Source of the DNA: Terriglobus sp.
GTDB lineage: Bacteria > Acidobacteriota > Terriglobia > Terriglobales > Acidobacteriaceae
Reading direction: 5' to 3'
Length of the DNA stretch: 35,214 nucleotides
Assembly (NCBI GenBank): GCA_026225595.1
Contig: JAMFTB010000284.1
Location: 1 to 35,214 of the forward strand
Shown: piece by piece, positions 9,605-17,873 of the stretch
How the letters are laid out: the number at the start of each line of letters is the position of its first letter
How positions within the stretch are numbered: position 1 is the stretch's first letter
The notes under the pieces: generated by a model
Told to the model about the DNA's origin: nothing
The model's input: only the letters and a program-made list of their open reading frames with translations
Database searches by the model: none
Translations under genes and position numbers: made by a program

Positions 9605-10675
9605 TTAAGCGGTCGCGGCTTCGGCTTTGGCTGCTTCAGCTTTGGCGGCCAGTATGGTCTCTGCGCGAGCACTCAATGCGCCTTCAATGTGGCGGCTTAC
9701 ATCTGCCTGCGCAAATTGCATGGCGACGCGGATGGCGTTGAGAATTGCAGTCTCATTCGACGATCCATGGCCAATGATGCAGGCTCCGCGCACACCCAAA
9801 AGCGGAGCGCCGCCGTACTCGGAGTAGTCGAGCCGGCGCTTGAAATTTTTGAATGCCTTGCGGCTCAGCAGAGCGCCCACCTGCGAGGTTACGGTAGCCT
9901 TCAGCGTCTGCTTCAGGCTGTCGCTTACCAGCTTGGCCAGGCCTTCGCTGGTCTTCAGCGCAACGTTGCCCACAAAGCCATCACACACCACAACGTCGCA
10001 GCGGCCGTTGAACAGGTCGCGACCTTCAACGTTGCCAATGAAGTGGTGAAGGATGGTGCCCTCAAGCTCGCGCAGCAGCGGCAGCGTCTCGCGCGTCAGG
10101 GTGTTGCCCTTGCTGTCTTCTTCACCAATGGAGAGCAGGCCCACGCGTGGCCGGGGCATGCCCAGCACGGTGCGTGCGTAGATCTGGCCCATCAGCGCAA
10201 ACTGCACAAGATTTTCAGGATCGCTGTCGACGTTCGCGCCCACATCCAGCAACACGCAGGGCGAGCCGGTTTGCGTGGGCAGCATGGTCGCCAGCGCGGG
10301 GCGTGCCACGCCATCCAGCGTGCCCAGCACCATCTTTGCGGTTGCCATGGCTGCGCCGGTATTACCAGCGGTCACAAAGCCGCGAGCCTTGCCCTCGCGG
10401 ACCAGCTTCAGGCCCACGCGCATGCTCGAATCTTTCTTCGTGCGTACGGAGGCGGCTGCCTTGTCATCCATGCTGATCCACTCAGACGCGTGCACCACCT
10501 CAATGGGCAAGTCTTCGCCCATCAGGTGGTCGCGCAGTGCGGGTGCAATCAGTTCTTCAGGCCCAACGACATGAATACGAACGGGGAACATCCGGCACGC
10601 AGCAATAGCGCCGCGGAGCTCCGGATCAGGGCTCTTGTCGGAGCCCATTGCGTCGAGAACAATGTCAGTCAGCAT
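9605..10675 (-). CDS. plsX: Phosphate acyltransferase PlsX
   Basis: DIVLDAMGSDKSPDPELRGA, TAGNTGAAMATA, LLSIGEEDSKGN, CDGFVGNVALKTSEG; linked to rpmF. Confidence 0.95.
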   Translation of the reverse strand: MLTDIVLDAMGSDKSPDPELRGAIAACRMFPVRIHVVGPEELIAPALRDHLMGEDLPIEVVHASEWISMDDKAAASVRTKKDSSMRVGLKLVREGKARGFVTAGNTGAAMATAKMVLGTLDGVARPALATMLPTQTGSPCVLLDVGANVDSDPENLVQFALMGQIYARTVLGMPRPRVGLLSIGEEDSKGNTLTRETLPLLRELEGTILHHFIGNVEGRDLFNGRCDVVVCDGFVGNVALKTSEGLAKLVSDSLKQTLKATVTSQVGALLSRKAFKNFKRRLDYSEYGGAPLLGVRGACIIGHGSSNETAILNAIRVAMQFAQADVSRHIEGALSARAETILAAKAEAAKAEAATA

Positions 10676-10696
10676 GCCAGCGGCAGGTTTCCCTAC

Positions 10697-10882
10697 TTAT
10701 GCTTCTTTGGTAGCGGCTATCACGGCGCGGCCGCGGTACTCGCCACACTTGGGGCATGCATGGTGGGCAAGCTTGCGCTCGCCGCAGTTGGGGCAGTTAC
10801 CGGAGTTCGGCACTGTGAGGAAATCGTGCGAGCGGCGCTTAGCGGTCCGCTGCTTGGAGTGGCGACGCTTTGGATTCGGCAT
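10697..10882 (-). CDS. rpmF: 50S ribosomal protein bL32
   Basis: MPNPKRRHSKQRTAKRRSHDFL...CPNCGERKLAHHACPKCGEYRGR; four-cysteine zinc ribbon. Confidence 0.97.
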   Translation of the reverse strand: MPNPKRRHSKQRTAKRRSHDFLTVPNSGNCPNCGERKLAHHACPKCGEYRGRAVIAATKEA

Positions 10883-11015
10883 CGGTCTAACCTTTCAAAC
10901 AAAACTTGAACTTCAGCACAATCGCTCCCATTCACGCCAATTTGTTGCAGCGTGTCCGGAAGCACCTATGCGTCAAACTGTTGGGCCTCTCAGCGCTTTG
11001 TTGCCGCGCTTCGAC

Positions 11016-11573
11016 TTACTTGCCGTCTGCCCTTACCGCGCCTAATCCCTGGAGCGCACCCCACCGCGGATCGACAATTTCGTCGCTGCAGTTACAGGCT
11101 GTCTCATTCAGGTTTCCGCCGCAGTGTGCGCAGAGTCCTTTGCAATCCTCCCGGCAGAGCGAGCGATCGGGCAGGGACAATAACACCTGTTCGCGCACAA
11201 CGTCTTCCAGGAGAAGGCCGCTTTGTTCATAATACCCGATTTCTGTCTCCGCCTCACTGATTGCTCGTTCACCAGCTTCCGCATCATTGCCGGAGGGCCG
11301 GAAGATGAGGTCAAAGGTCTGGTCTGCGCGGTAGGCAATGGGGTCCAGGCAGCGTGCGCACAGCAACTCAAAGTCGCCTTTGAGAGTCGCGCGCAGGCGG
11401 ATGTCTTCGACGACCTGGCGGGGGCCAATGTGCTCTTCAATGCGGTCGGCTGCGCCGCGCACCTTCAGAGGACTGGTCTGGCGGACGTCCGGAGCAAAGT
11501 CAATGACGCCGGGCGCCAGCTGAAGGTCAAGCGAGAGAGGATCGGGAACGAGATCGGCAGGGGTAATGCGCAT
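11016..11573 (-). CDS. yceD: YceD/DUF177 family protein
   Basis: CARCLDPI...LPDRSLCREDCKGLCAHCGGNLNETAC; conserved yceD-rpmF-plsX order. Confidence 0.88.
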   Translation of the reverse strand: MRITPADLVPDPLSLDLQLAPGVIDFAPDVRQTSPLKVRGAADRIEEHIGPRQVVEDIRLRATLKGDFELLCARCLDPIAYRADQTFDLIFRPSGNDAEAGERAISEAETEIGYYEQSGLLLEDVVREQVLLSLPDRSLCREDCKGLCAHCGGNLNETACNCSDEIVDPRWGALQGLGAVRADGK

Positions 11574-11631
11574 TTCTCCTCCATTATCGCAGTTACTGGT
11601 CGGTTACGGGGGCAGCTGCAGATCTGCACTT

Positions 11632-11660
11632 GTTATGGTGCAATCTGTTTTCTTTGTCAA
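11632..11660 (-). promoter_or_regulatory. Sigma70-like promoter for yceD-rpmF-plsX
   Basis: On the minus strand, TTGACA (11660-11655), 17 nt spacer, CATAAC (11637-11632), about 60 nt upstream of the yceD start. Confidence 0.55.
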
Positions 11661-11699
11661 AGCGGTCTCTACAGATTTTTATAGATAGCACGGTTCTGT

Positions 11700-12030
11700 T
11701 TTCAGAATTAGGGAGCGCCGGGTGGGAGTATCGCCCGAAAGTCCAGTAAAGACGCGGGTCTTTGGTTTGGCACGTCACCTGCTCTAATGTCCAGCGGGAA
11801 GAACGTGCGGATAGGTGCTGCTGCAACTTGCAGAAGTACCAATGCACCGGGAGCCGGTAGGGAACAGATCGCGCCAGGCAGCTGAATAAAGCTGGATTGA
11901 GCAAGCGGCGACCCTCTTGGTGGTACGACCTTTTAGGGAGGCCAGTGATGGCCATTTACGGTTCAGGGGCTGCACGCTGCCTCTGGCTGACAGTAACGGT
12001 GGCACACACGGCCTCCATCTACGAAACGGA
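11700..12030 (+). ncRNA. Candidate structured non-coding RNA of unknown class (boundaries approximate)
   Basis: No credible ORF; serial hairpins including AAAGAC-GCGG-GTCTTT, a GGTGC...GCACC stem enclosing CTGCA-ACT-TGCAG, and a long rod closed by GGAGGCC/GGCCTCC with internal GCCA/TGGC, TTAC/GTAA and CAGGGGC/GCCTCTG; followed by a strong terminator. Confidence 0.45.
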
Positions 12031-12064
12031 AACAGCCACCCTAACCGGTGGCTGTTTTGTTTTG
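12030..12064 (+). terminator. Strong intrinsic terminator
   Basis: A-AACAGCCACC-CTAACC-GGTGGCTGTT-T, 11 bp stem with 6 nt loop, followed by TTTGTTTTG. Confidence 0.8.
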
Positions 12065-12777
12065 CGCCAGATGTATTTTTTCAGCAGGTTTTGCGTCCCC
12101 GGTAAGTCCTTGCTTTTGTATACAATGCAGTTCGGTCAAACTTTGCCGCCCGGTTTTGCACCTGTCTGCAGGTCTGGCCGGATGAAACGTGCTTGCCAAT
12201 GTGCATCGTTGCGCGTAGGATGATTCTGCCTGACGTATCAGCTGATGCAGCATCCGCAAGGGTTGCGGATAAGCGCTCGCTGAGGATGGTTCCCGGTAGT
12301 CCCGGTTTGAATGCCCGGACAGCGCGGAGCCCGTAGGACGAACGACATCTGACACAGAAAGTGGATCCTTCCGCCCCCGTTTGCCTGATGAGGCATGGGT
12401 TGGAAGCAGAGGATCGAGGCGCGGAGGACAGCACACCCGGCTTGCAGACTTTCGCCAGCCCACGCTTCCAGCGCCTTCAGTAGCAGCTGCAACAGCCTAA
12501 AGTGATACTGCACAGGGAACCTGCTCAACCGATTTGCAGCAGATTCCTGAAACACAGCAGATACGCCCAAAGGCACACCAAAACGCAGAACGCCAGCGGC
12601 TTTCCCGGCTATGTGACCGGTACCTGGCAGGATTTCGAGTCAAAGGCTTGAGACGTACCTCCCTTCTTACCGCATCCCGTATCTGCCGGCCTGTCCGGCA
12701 CTCCCGCTGACCGGCTACCCCGGGCCAGCATGGCCGAGCGCGGCCAAACCGCGCCGTCCTTGAAAGAAAGAAGAAGC

Positions 12778-13824
12778 ATGAACGCAGAACAAAACCTTCC
12801 CGAGTCGCACGCTGCCATTGCGCCTCCTCCTTCGTCCTCTCAGGATGTTGAGGGCGGCTCCTCTGCTGGTTCCGCAGGTTCCGCACCCGGCAAAAGCCGC
12901 CGCCGCCGGCGCAAGCGCAAGAATCGCCCCGCGGGCGAAGCTGGCGCAGCGCCCGTAGCCGGTGGTGAAGGCGCTGAAGCTGCTGCTCCTACTGCCGCCG
13001 CAGAACCGCGTCCCCGCAGCAACAATGGCGGTGGTCAGCAACAGGGCGGCCAGCAGGCCAACAGCCAGTCGCAGGGCAAGCGCTGGAAGAAGAAGAAATT
13101 CCGTTCCGCCAGCAGCGATGGCCAGCCGCGGCCCGAGCCGGGCAACAGCCTGCAGGGTTCGCAGGCCGGGCAGGGCAATCGCGGCCGCAACCGCACCAAG
13201 CAGCAGCGTGGTCCTCGCTCGTTTGTGGGGCCCATGGATCACAGCTATCGCGAGGCCAACGGCAACTATGCTGAGGGCCCGGCCAGCACCATTGAGCTGC
13301 ATGGCAACGGCGGTCGCCGCCAGAGCAACCATCGCAACAACGGTCACGGGGGCCACAATGAAGACCGTATGCCGCCGGAGCTGATGACGAACCACCGCGC
13401 TATTGCTATTCCGGAAGACGCGCCCACGCACATCTACTTCTTCATTGAGGATCTGTTCTTTACCGCGAAGATTCAGGAGGCCGCGCGCCAGCAGGGCGTG
13501 AAGGTGGCCTTCATGAAGCCGGACAAGGACATCGTCGCGCACCTGTCAGAGCTGCACGATCACGAACATCCGTCGCTCATCGTGTTTGATCTGAACAATG
13601 TTGCAGCCAAGCCGCTCACGCTCATCCCCAAGCTGAAGAGCAAGCTGAAGAAGGGCACGTCCATCGTGGGTTTCCTCTCGCACCTGCAGGGTGACCTGAA
13701 GGCAAAGGCAATGGAGGCAGGCTGTCACTCGGTCATGCCACGCGCAGCCTTCTCGCAGAATCTGCCAAACCTTCTGCGCCGCTACGGTGCAGAAGACGAG
13801 CACGAGCCAAACTTCAACCAGTAA
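12778..13824 (+). CDS. Protein with long basic low-complexity N-terminus and degenerate receiver-like C-terminal domain
   Basis: ATG at 12778 preceded by purine-rich GAAAGAAAGAAGAAG; N-terminus has SRRRRRKRKNR, GGGQQQGGQQ, KRWKKKKF; C-terminus IYFFIEDLFFTAKIQEAARQQGVKV...SLIVFDLNN...SIVGFLSHLQGDLKAKAMEAGCHSVMPRAAF resembles the CheY fold. Confidence 0.75.
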   Translation: MNAEQNLPESHAAIAPPPSSSQDVEGGSSAGSAGSAPGKSRRRRRKRKNRPAGEAGAAPVAGGEGAEAAAPTAAAEPRPRSNNGGGQQQGGQQANSQSQGKRWKKKKFRSASSDGQPRPEPGNSLQGSQAGQGNRGRNRTKQQRGPRSFVGPMDHSYREANGNYAEGPASTIELHGNGGRRQSNHRNNGHGGHNEDRMPPELMTNHRAIAIPEDAPTHIYFFIEDLFFTAKIQEAARQQGVKVAFMKPDKDIVAHLSELHDHEHPSLIVFDLNNVAAKPLTLIPKLKSKLKKGTSIVGFLSHLQGDLKAKAMEAGCHSVMPRAAFSQNLPNLLRRYGAEDEHEPNFNQ

Positions 13825-13839
13825 TTTTCCCGATTGAAA

Positions 13840-13875
13840 TGGTGGGCACCGTAACGGGTGCCCACTTTACTTTTT
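13840..13875 (+). terminator. Intrinsic terminator downstream of the IDR/receiver-like gene
   Basis: GTGGGCACC-GTAAC-GGGTGCCCAC followed by TTTACTTTTTG. Confidence 0.75.
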
Positions 13876-13892
13876 GAAGCAGCCTTTGGAGC

Positions 13893-14258
13893 ATGCCGAT
13901 GCCCACGCACATTGTGGATACCACCAACGCCGAACACTACAAGTGGGGCGGCCTGCAGGGTACGGATTGCGACGGCTGGTACCTTGTGCAGTCAGACGGT
14001 CTGAGCGTGATTGAGGAGCTGATGCCGCCCGGCACCAAGGAAGAGCGGCACATGCATGCAAAGTCGCGGCAGTTTTTCTTTGTGCTTGAAGGCGAACTGA
14101 CCATGGAAGTGGAGCACCATGACTTTGCCGTTGCTGCGGGTAAGGGCATTGAGGTGTATCCGGGGCAGGCGCACCAGGCCATCAACCGCAGCGGCGCGCC
14201 GGTGCGGATTATGGTCACCAGCCAGCCGCCAAGCCACGGCGACCGCACGCCGGCGTAG
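13893..14258 (+). CDS. Cupin-domain protein
   Basis: EERHMHAKSRQFFFVLEGELTMEVEHHDFAVAAGKGIEVYPGQAHQAINRSG matches cupin motifs 1 and 2. Confidence 0.85.
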   Translation: MPMPTHIVDTTNAEHYKWGGLQGTDCDGWYLVQSDGLSVIEELMPPGTKEERHMHAKSRQFFFVLEGELTMEVEHHDFAVAAGKGIEVYPGQAHQAINRSGAPVRIMVTSQPPSHGDRTPA

Positions 14259-14305
14259 ATGTCCTTCTTTTCCACGGCGTGTGATTCGCTACGCTGAGTA
14301 CAGCT

Positions 14306-16081
14306 GTGTCCGACAATTTTGCCCAGACCGTAAAAGCTGCCACCGACATTGTGAAGGTGATCGGCGAATACGTGCGTCTGCGCAAGAGCGGCGCGCAAAA
14401 CTTCAGCGGACTGTGTCCCTTCCATCAGGAGAAGTCGCCGTCGTTCAGTGTTAACGCCGCGCACAGCTACTTCTACTGCTTTGGCTGCCACGCCAAGGGC
14501 GACGTGTTCACGTTTGTGCAGCGGATTGAGAACATCAGCTTTCCTGAAGCAGTGCGCACCGTCGCGCAGAAGAGCGGCATCCCGTTGCCCAAGCGCGAAT
14601 GGTCTTCGCCGGAGGAAGCGCAGCAGGCGGGCCTGCGCAAGCAACTTATCGACATCCATGAGGCAGCGACGCAGTATTTTCAGCAGGCATTGCAGTCGCC
14701 GCAGGCAGCGCGCGCGCGTGAGTACCTGAGCAGCCGCACCATGAGTGCGGAGACGGCAACGCTCTTCCGGGTGGGCTACGCGCCCGACGACTTCAACCAC
14801 ATGCGCGAGGCGCTGGGCAAAATCTTCAACGACGAGGTCATGCGGACCAGCGGCCTGTTCTCGTCAAAGGAGCAGAACGACGAAGGCCGGCCCCAAGGTC
14901 AGCTGTATGCGCGTTTTCGCAAACGCATTACCTTTCCCATCTGCAATGAGGCTGGCAAGACCATTGCCTTCACAGCGCGCGCTCTGGATAGCGATGACAA
15001 GAGCGGTCCGAAGTATATGAACTCGCCGGAGACGCCGCTGTATACGAAGGGCCAGGTGCTCTTCAATCTGGATAAGGCGAAGGCATCCATGCGGCAGCAG
15101 GATTACGCGCTGCTGGTGGAAGGGCAGATGGATTGCATCCGCGTCTTTTCGTCGGGCATTCAGCCGGTCATTGCCACCAGCGGCACCGCGTTTACTGAGC
15201 ATCAGGTGCGGCTGCTGTCGCGTTTTACCAAGCGCGTGTCCGTCAATTTTGATCCAGACATTGCGGGCGCGAATGCTGCGGAAAAATCGTTAGCTTTGTT
15301 AACTGAGGCAGAGTTTGAAGTGCGCGTAGTCACGCTTGAGGGCGGCCTGGATCCGGACCGCTTTGTGCAGGAGCATGGCATTGCAGCCTATGCCGATGCG
15401 GTGCGTGCGGCCAAGCCCTACGCGGAGTATTTGATCGAGCGCGCACGCACGCTGTTTCCGCAGCGCACGGCCGAGGCGAAGGTGAAGGCGGTAAATTTTC
15501 TGCTGCCGCACATTCGCCGCCTGCCCTCCAAAATTCATCGTGCGCAGTTTGTGGATGATGCTGCACAGAAGCTGGGCATTGACTCGTCACTGATGCGGCA
15601 GGAGCTGCAGGAGGCTGCGACGCATCGGCTGGAAAGCATCCGCAGCCAGACGCGTGAGTTGGGCGAAAACGAGCGCAAGTTGATCCGTGCCCTGATTTTG
15701 CCGGAGCATGACCCTGCACGGCAGCGTGTTGTAACGGAAGTCACCGCGCGGCCTGAACTGCTGGAAGGCATGGCGACTGCTGACCTGATTGAAGCGCTGG
15801 CTGCAAACGCAATTGGTGACAACCCGCTGGAATCGGCACCCGACGATCGAAGCCGCGAGATGCTGGCACGGCTGCTGAGCCAGGATTCGATGGGCGATCC
15901 GTCGATGATTCTGGTCGAGGCTGGCAACGCACTCCACACGCTGGAGAGAGATCGCCTTGCGCGGCGCAACACGGAACTCAAGATGATGATTGCCGAAGCA
16001 GAACGGCGTGGCGATCAAAGCATGGCGGACCAACTGTACGCGGAAGCGGTGCAGGTGAACCGCGCTCTGCGTACCTTGTAG
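14306..16081 (+). CDS. dnaG: DNA primase DnaG (GTG start)
   Basis: CPFHQEKSPSFSVNAAHSYFYCFGCHAKGDVFTFV zinc-binding domain; toprim VEGQMDCIRVFSSG; NFDPDIAGANAAEKSLALL. Confidence 0.96.
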   Translation: MSDNFAQTVKAATDIVKVIGEYVRLRKSGAQNFSGLCPFHQEKSPSFSVNAAHSYFYCFGCHAKGDVFTFVQRIENISFPEAVRTVAQKSGIPLPKREWSSPEEAQQAGLRKQLIDIHEAATQYFQQALQSPQAARAREYLSSRTMSAETATLFRVGYAPDDFNHMREALGKIFNDEVMRTSGLFSSKEQNDEGRPQGQLYARFRKRITFPICNEAGKTIAFTARALDSDDKSGPKYMNSPETPLYTKGQVLFNLDKAKASMRQQDYALLVEGQMDCIRVFSSGIQPVIATSGTAFTEHQVRLLSRFTKRVSVNFDPDIAGANAAEKSLALLTEAEFEVRVVTLEGGLDPDRFVQEHGIAAYADAVRAAKPYAEYLIERARTLFPQRTAEAKVKAVNFLLPHIRRLPSKIHRAQFVDDAAQKLGIDSSLMRQELQEAATHRLESIRSQTRELGENERKLIRALILPEHDPARQRVVTEVTARPELLEGMATADLIEALAANAIGDNPLESAPDDRSREMLARLLSQDSMGDPSMILVEAGNALHTLERDRLARRNTELKMMIAEAERRGDQSMADQLYAEAVQVNRALRTL

Positions 16082-16108
16082 TCAGCGAGTTTTTGGAGGG
16101 ATTGCGCA

Positions 16109-16555
16109 ATGAGTAAGTTGCTTACGCGGCGTTCGTTTGCGGGTTTTGTTTCAGCGGCGTTTGCACCGGTTGCAAGTGCGCAGTCAGCGCTACGCAAGCG
16201 CATCTTTCATGCGGGCGCACCTGCCAACCCGCCTGCGGTGTATTCGCCTGCAGTGGGTTGGGGCAACCTGCTGTTTCTTGCGGGGAAAGGGTCGGGCACA
16301 GCGCCCGATCCAGAGGACATTCGAAACTGCACGCATCATGTGCTGGAATCATTCGCGGTTGAGTTGAAGAATGCAGGCTCGTCGATGGACAAGGTTTTGC
16401 GAGTGACCGTGTACCTGCTCAATCCTGAGGACGTGCCTGCAATGAATGAGGTGTTTGCGCAGCACTTTCCAAAGGACCCGCCCGCGCGCACCACCATCAT
16501 TGTGCGCACGCCGCATCCAACGCTGGTTGAGATGGATTTGATCGCAGGCATTTAG
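16109..16555 (+). CDS. RidA (YjgF/UK114) family protein with Tat-like signal, paralog 1
   Basis: LTRRSFAGFVSAAFAPVASAQ signal; GNLLFLAGKG...VELKNAGSSMDKVLRVTVYL...PPARTTIIV...VEMDLIA. Confidence 0.85.
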   Translation: MSKLLTRRSFAGFVSAAFAPVASAQSALRKRIFHAGAPANPPAVYSPAVGWGNLLFLAGKGSGTAPDPEDIRNCTHHVLESFAVELKNAGSSMDKVLRVTVYLLNPEDVPAMNEVFAQHFPKDPPARTTIIVRTPHPTLVEMDLIAGI

Positions 16556-16580
16556 CGCGACATTCGTTTCCTCATGATTT

Positions 16581-16716
16581 GTCATCCTGAGCGCAATGAA
16601 GCGAAGCGGAATGAAGTCGAAGGACCTGCATTCCGTTGGTTTGCCATGAAGTTTCCCGATAAGTCAGCAGAATGCAGGTCCTTCGACTGCGCACTTCGTG
16701 CTCCGCTCAGGATGAC
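16581..16716. repeat. GTCATCCTGAGCG-type palindromic element
   Basis: Outer arms GTCATCCTGAGCG (16581-16593)/CGCTCAGGATGAC (16704-16716); inner perfect 17 bp arms TCGAAGGACCTGCATTC/GAATGCAGGTCCTTCGA. Confidence 0.85.
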
Positions 16717-16789
16717 AATTCTAAAAGCAGCTGCGCTATGCTCTGTGTATCCACAACAATCCACAAAAAAGAGAGACCGCCCTGTGCCC

Positions 16790-17236
16790 ATGACACGCCG
16801 TATGCTTGCAAGCTCTGCCGTCGTGATTGGTGCGGCCGCCCTCGCTCCGTTTGCCCGCGCCGCCGAGAAGATGCGAAAGAAGGTGCTTGCCTACAACCCC
16901 AACGCAACGCCCAAGCCGCCGTATTCGCCCGCTGTGGCCTATGGCAGCTTGGTGTTCGTCTCCGGCAAGGCGAGCTATGCCGCGTCCGATCCAAAGGACA
17001 TTCGCGTGTGTACGAAGTATGCGCTGGACGAGCTTGCGAAGGAGCTGAAGAACGCCGGCTCCAGCATGGACAATGTGCTGAAGGTGCAGGTGTTTCTGCG
17101 CAACATCGATGACTACGCGGCCATGAACGAAATATTCTCCGCCACCTTCGTCAAAGAACCGCCCACGCGTACCACTGTGGCCGCGATCATTCCGCGCGAC
17201 AGCCTGGTGGAGATTGATGCCATCGCGTTTATCTAA
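16790..17236 (+). CDS. RidA family protein with signal peptide, paralog 2
   Basis: MTRRMLASSAVVIGAAALAPFARAAEK; LAKELKNAGSSMDNVLKVQVFLRNIDDYAAMNEIF...PPTRTTVAA...VEIDAIAFI. Confidence 0.83.
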   Translation: MTRRMLASSAVVIGAAALAPFARAAEKMRKKVLAYNPNATPKPPYSPAVAYGSLVFVSGKASYAASDPKDIRVCTKYALDELAKELKNAGSSMDNVLKVQVFLRNIDDYAAMNEIFSATFVKEPPTRTTVAAIIPRDSLVEIDAIAFI

Positions 17237-17281
17237 CCTCGATTTGATTTACGAAAACCAAACAAGAGAAGAGTCCTATTC

Positions 17282-17668
17282 ATGTCGAACGAAAGCACGC
17301 CACTTACTCGCGAATTTTTCAGTGCGGCGCAGCCGTCGCCCAACGCGCACATCTACACGCCCGTGGTTGGCTTTGGCCAGCTGCTGTTTCTTGCGGGCAA
17401 AACATCTGCCAAGGCTCCAGACCCAGCGGATGTGCGTAGCTGCACGACGTATGTACTGGACGAGATTGAGAAGGAGCTGATCGCCGCCGGATCAAGCATG
17501 CAGCAGGTGGTGAAGGTGACCGTGTACCTGCGGCACATTGAGGAGTGGGCGGCGATGAACGAAGCTTACGTTGGTCGCTTTGGAGCGAACCCGCCGGCGC
17601 GCACCACCATCGCCGCCATTCTGCCGCATGAAAGCCGCGTAGAGATTGAAGTTATCGCGCATCGCTAG
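17282..17668 (+). CDS. RidA family protein, no signal peptide, paralog 3
   Basis: GQLLFLAGKTSAKAPDPADVRSCTTYVLDEIEKELIAAGSSMQQVVKVTVYLRHIEEWAAMNEAYV...PPARTTIAAILPHESRVEIEVIAHR. Confidence 0.88.
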   Translation: MSNESTPLTREFFSAAQPSPNAHIYTPVVGFGQLLFLAGKTSAKAPDPADVRSCTTYVLDEIEKELIAAGSSMQQVVKVTVYLRHIEEWAAMNEAYVGRFGANPPARTTIAAILPHESRVEIEVIAHR

Positions 17669-17827
17669 GCGTTCACACGCCCTTTTCTGCTTCGCGTTGG
17701 CTCTCCCGATGGTCGAGATGAAATGCAGCGATGAACTTGATCCCCGACCAACGGAAGGGGCAAGGCGAAGCCAGTAAAAAGGTGCGTGAGCACCCGCCCC
17801 GCGCGTAGCGGGCCCGTCCGGCAGGAC
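17669..17827. repeat. ~180 bp palindromic element, copy 2 (left outer arm missing)
   Basis: Begins directly after the RidA-3 TAG; inner arms and right outer arm CCGCGCGTAGCGGGCCCGTCCGGCAGGAC match copy 1. Confidence 0.85.
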
Positions 17828-17873
17828 ATGTTCATTTCACGATTCACAACGCAGAATCCGGCAGAATAAACGT

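Noticed and set aside
9248-10909. 553 aa plus-strand ORF
   Set aside because: Antisense to plsX, rpmF and part of the membrane-protein gene; His/Gln/Arg-biased shadow translation
11700-12064. tmRNA, SRP RNA or 6S RNA
   Set aside because: No tRNA-like 3' end or tag ORF, no SRP GGAAG/GCAG loop motif, and no confident 6S central bubble; left unclassified
11700-12440. RNase P RNA (rnpB) as identity of the non-coding region
   Set aside because: GAAAGTCC near 11736 and CCCGGCTTG near 12433 are suggestive, but the conserved GAGGAAAGTCC and ACAGAAnnnGGCTTA elements are not present at correct spacing
11593-12576. Short ORFs in the yceD to 12778 gap (e.g. 11593..11955 -, 11897..12223 +, 12238..12576 -)
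   Set aside because: No recognisable protein features; one runs through the terminator; no ribosome-binding sites of note
16574-16789. N-terminal extension of RidA paralog 2
   Set aside because: Extension translates the palindromic repeat; the signal-peptide start MTRRMLASS at 16790 is better
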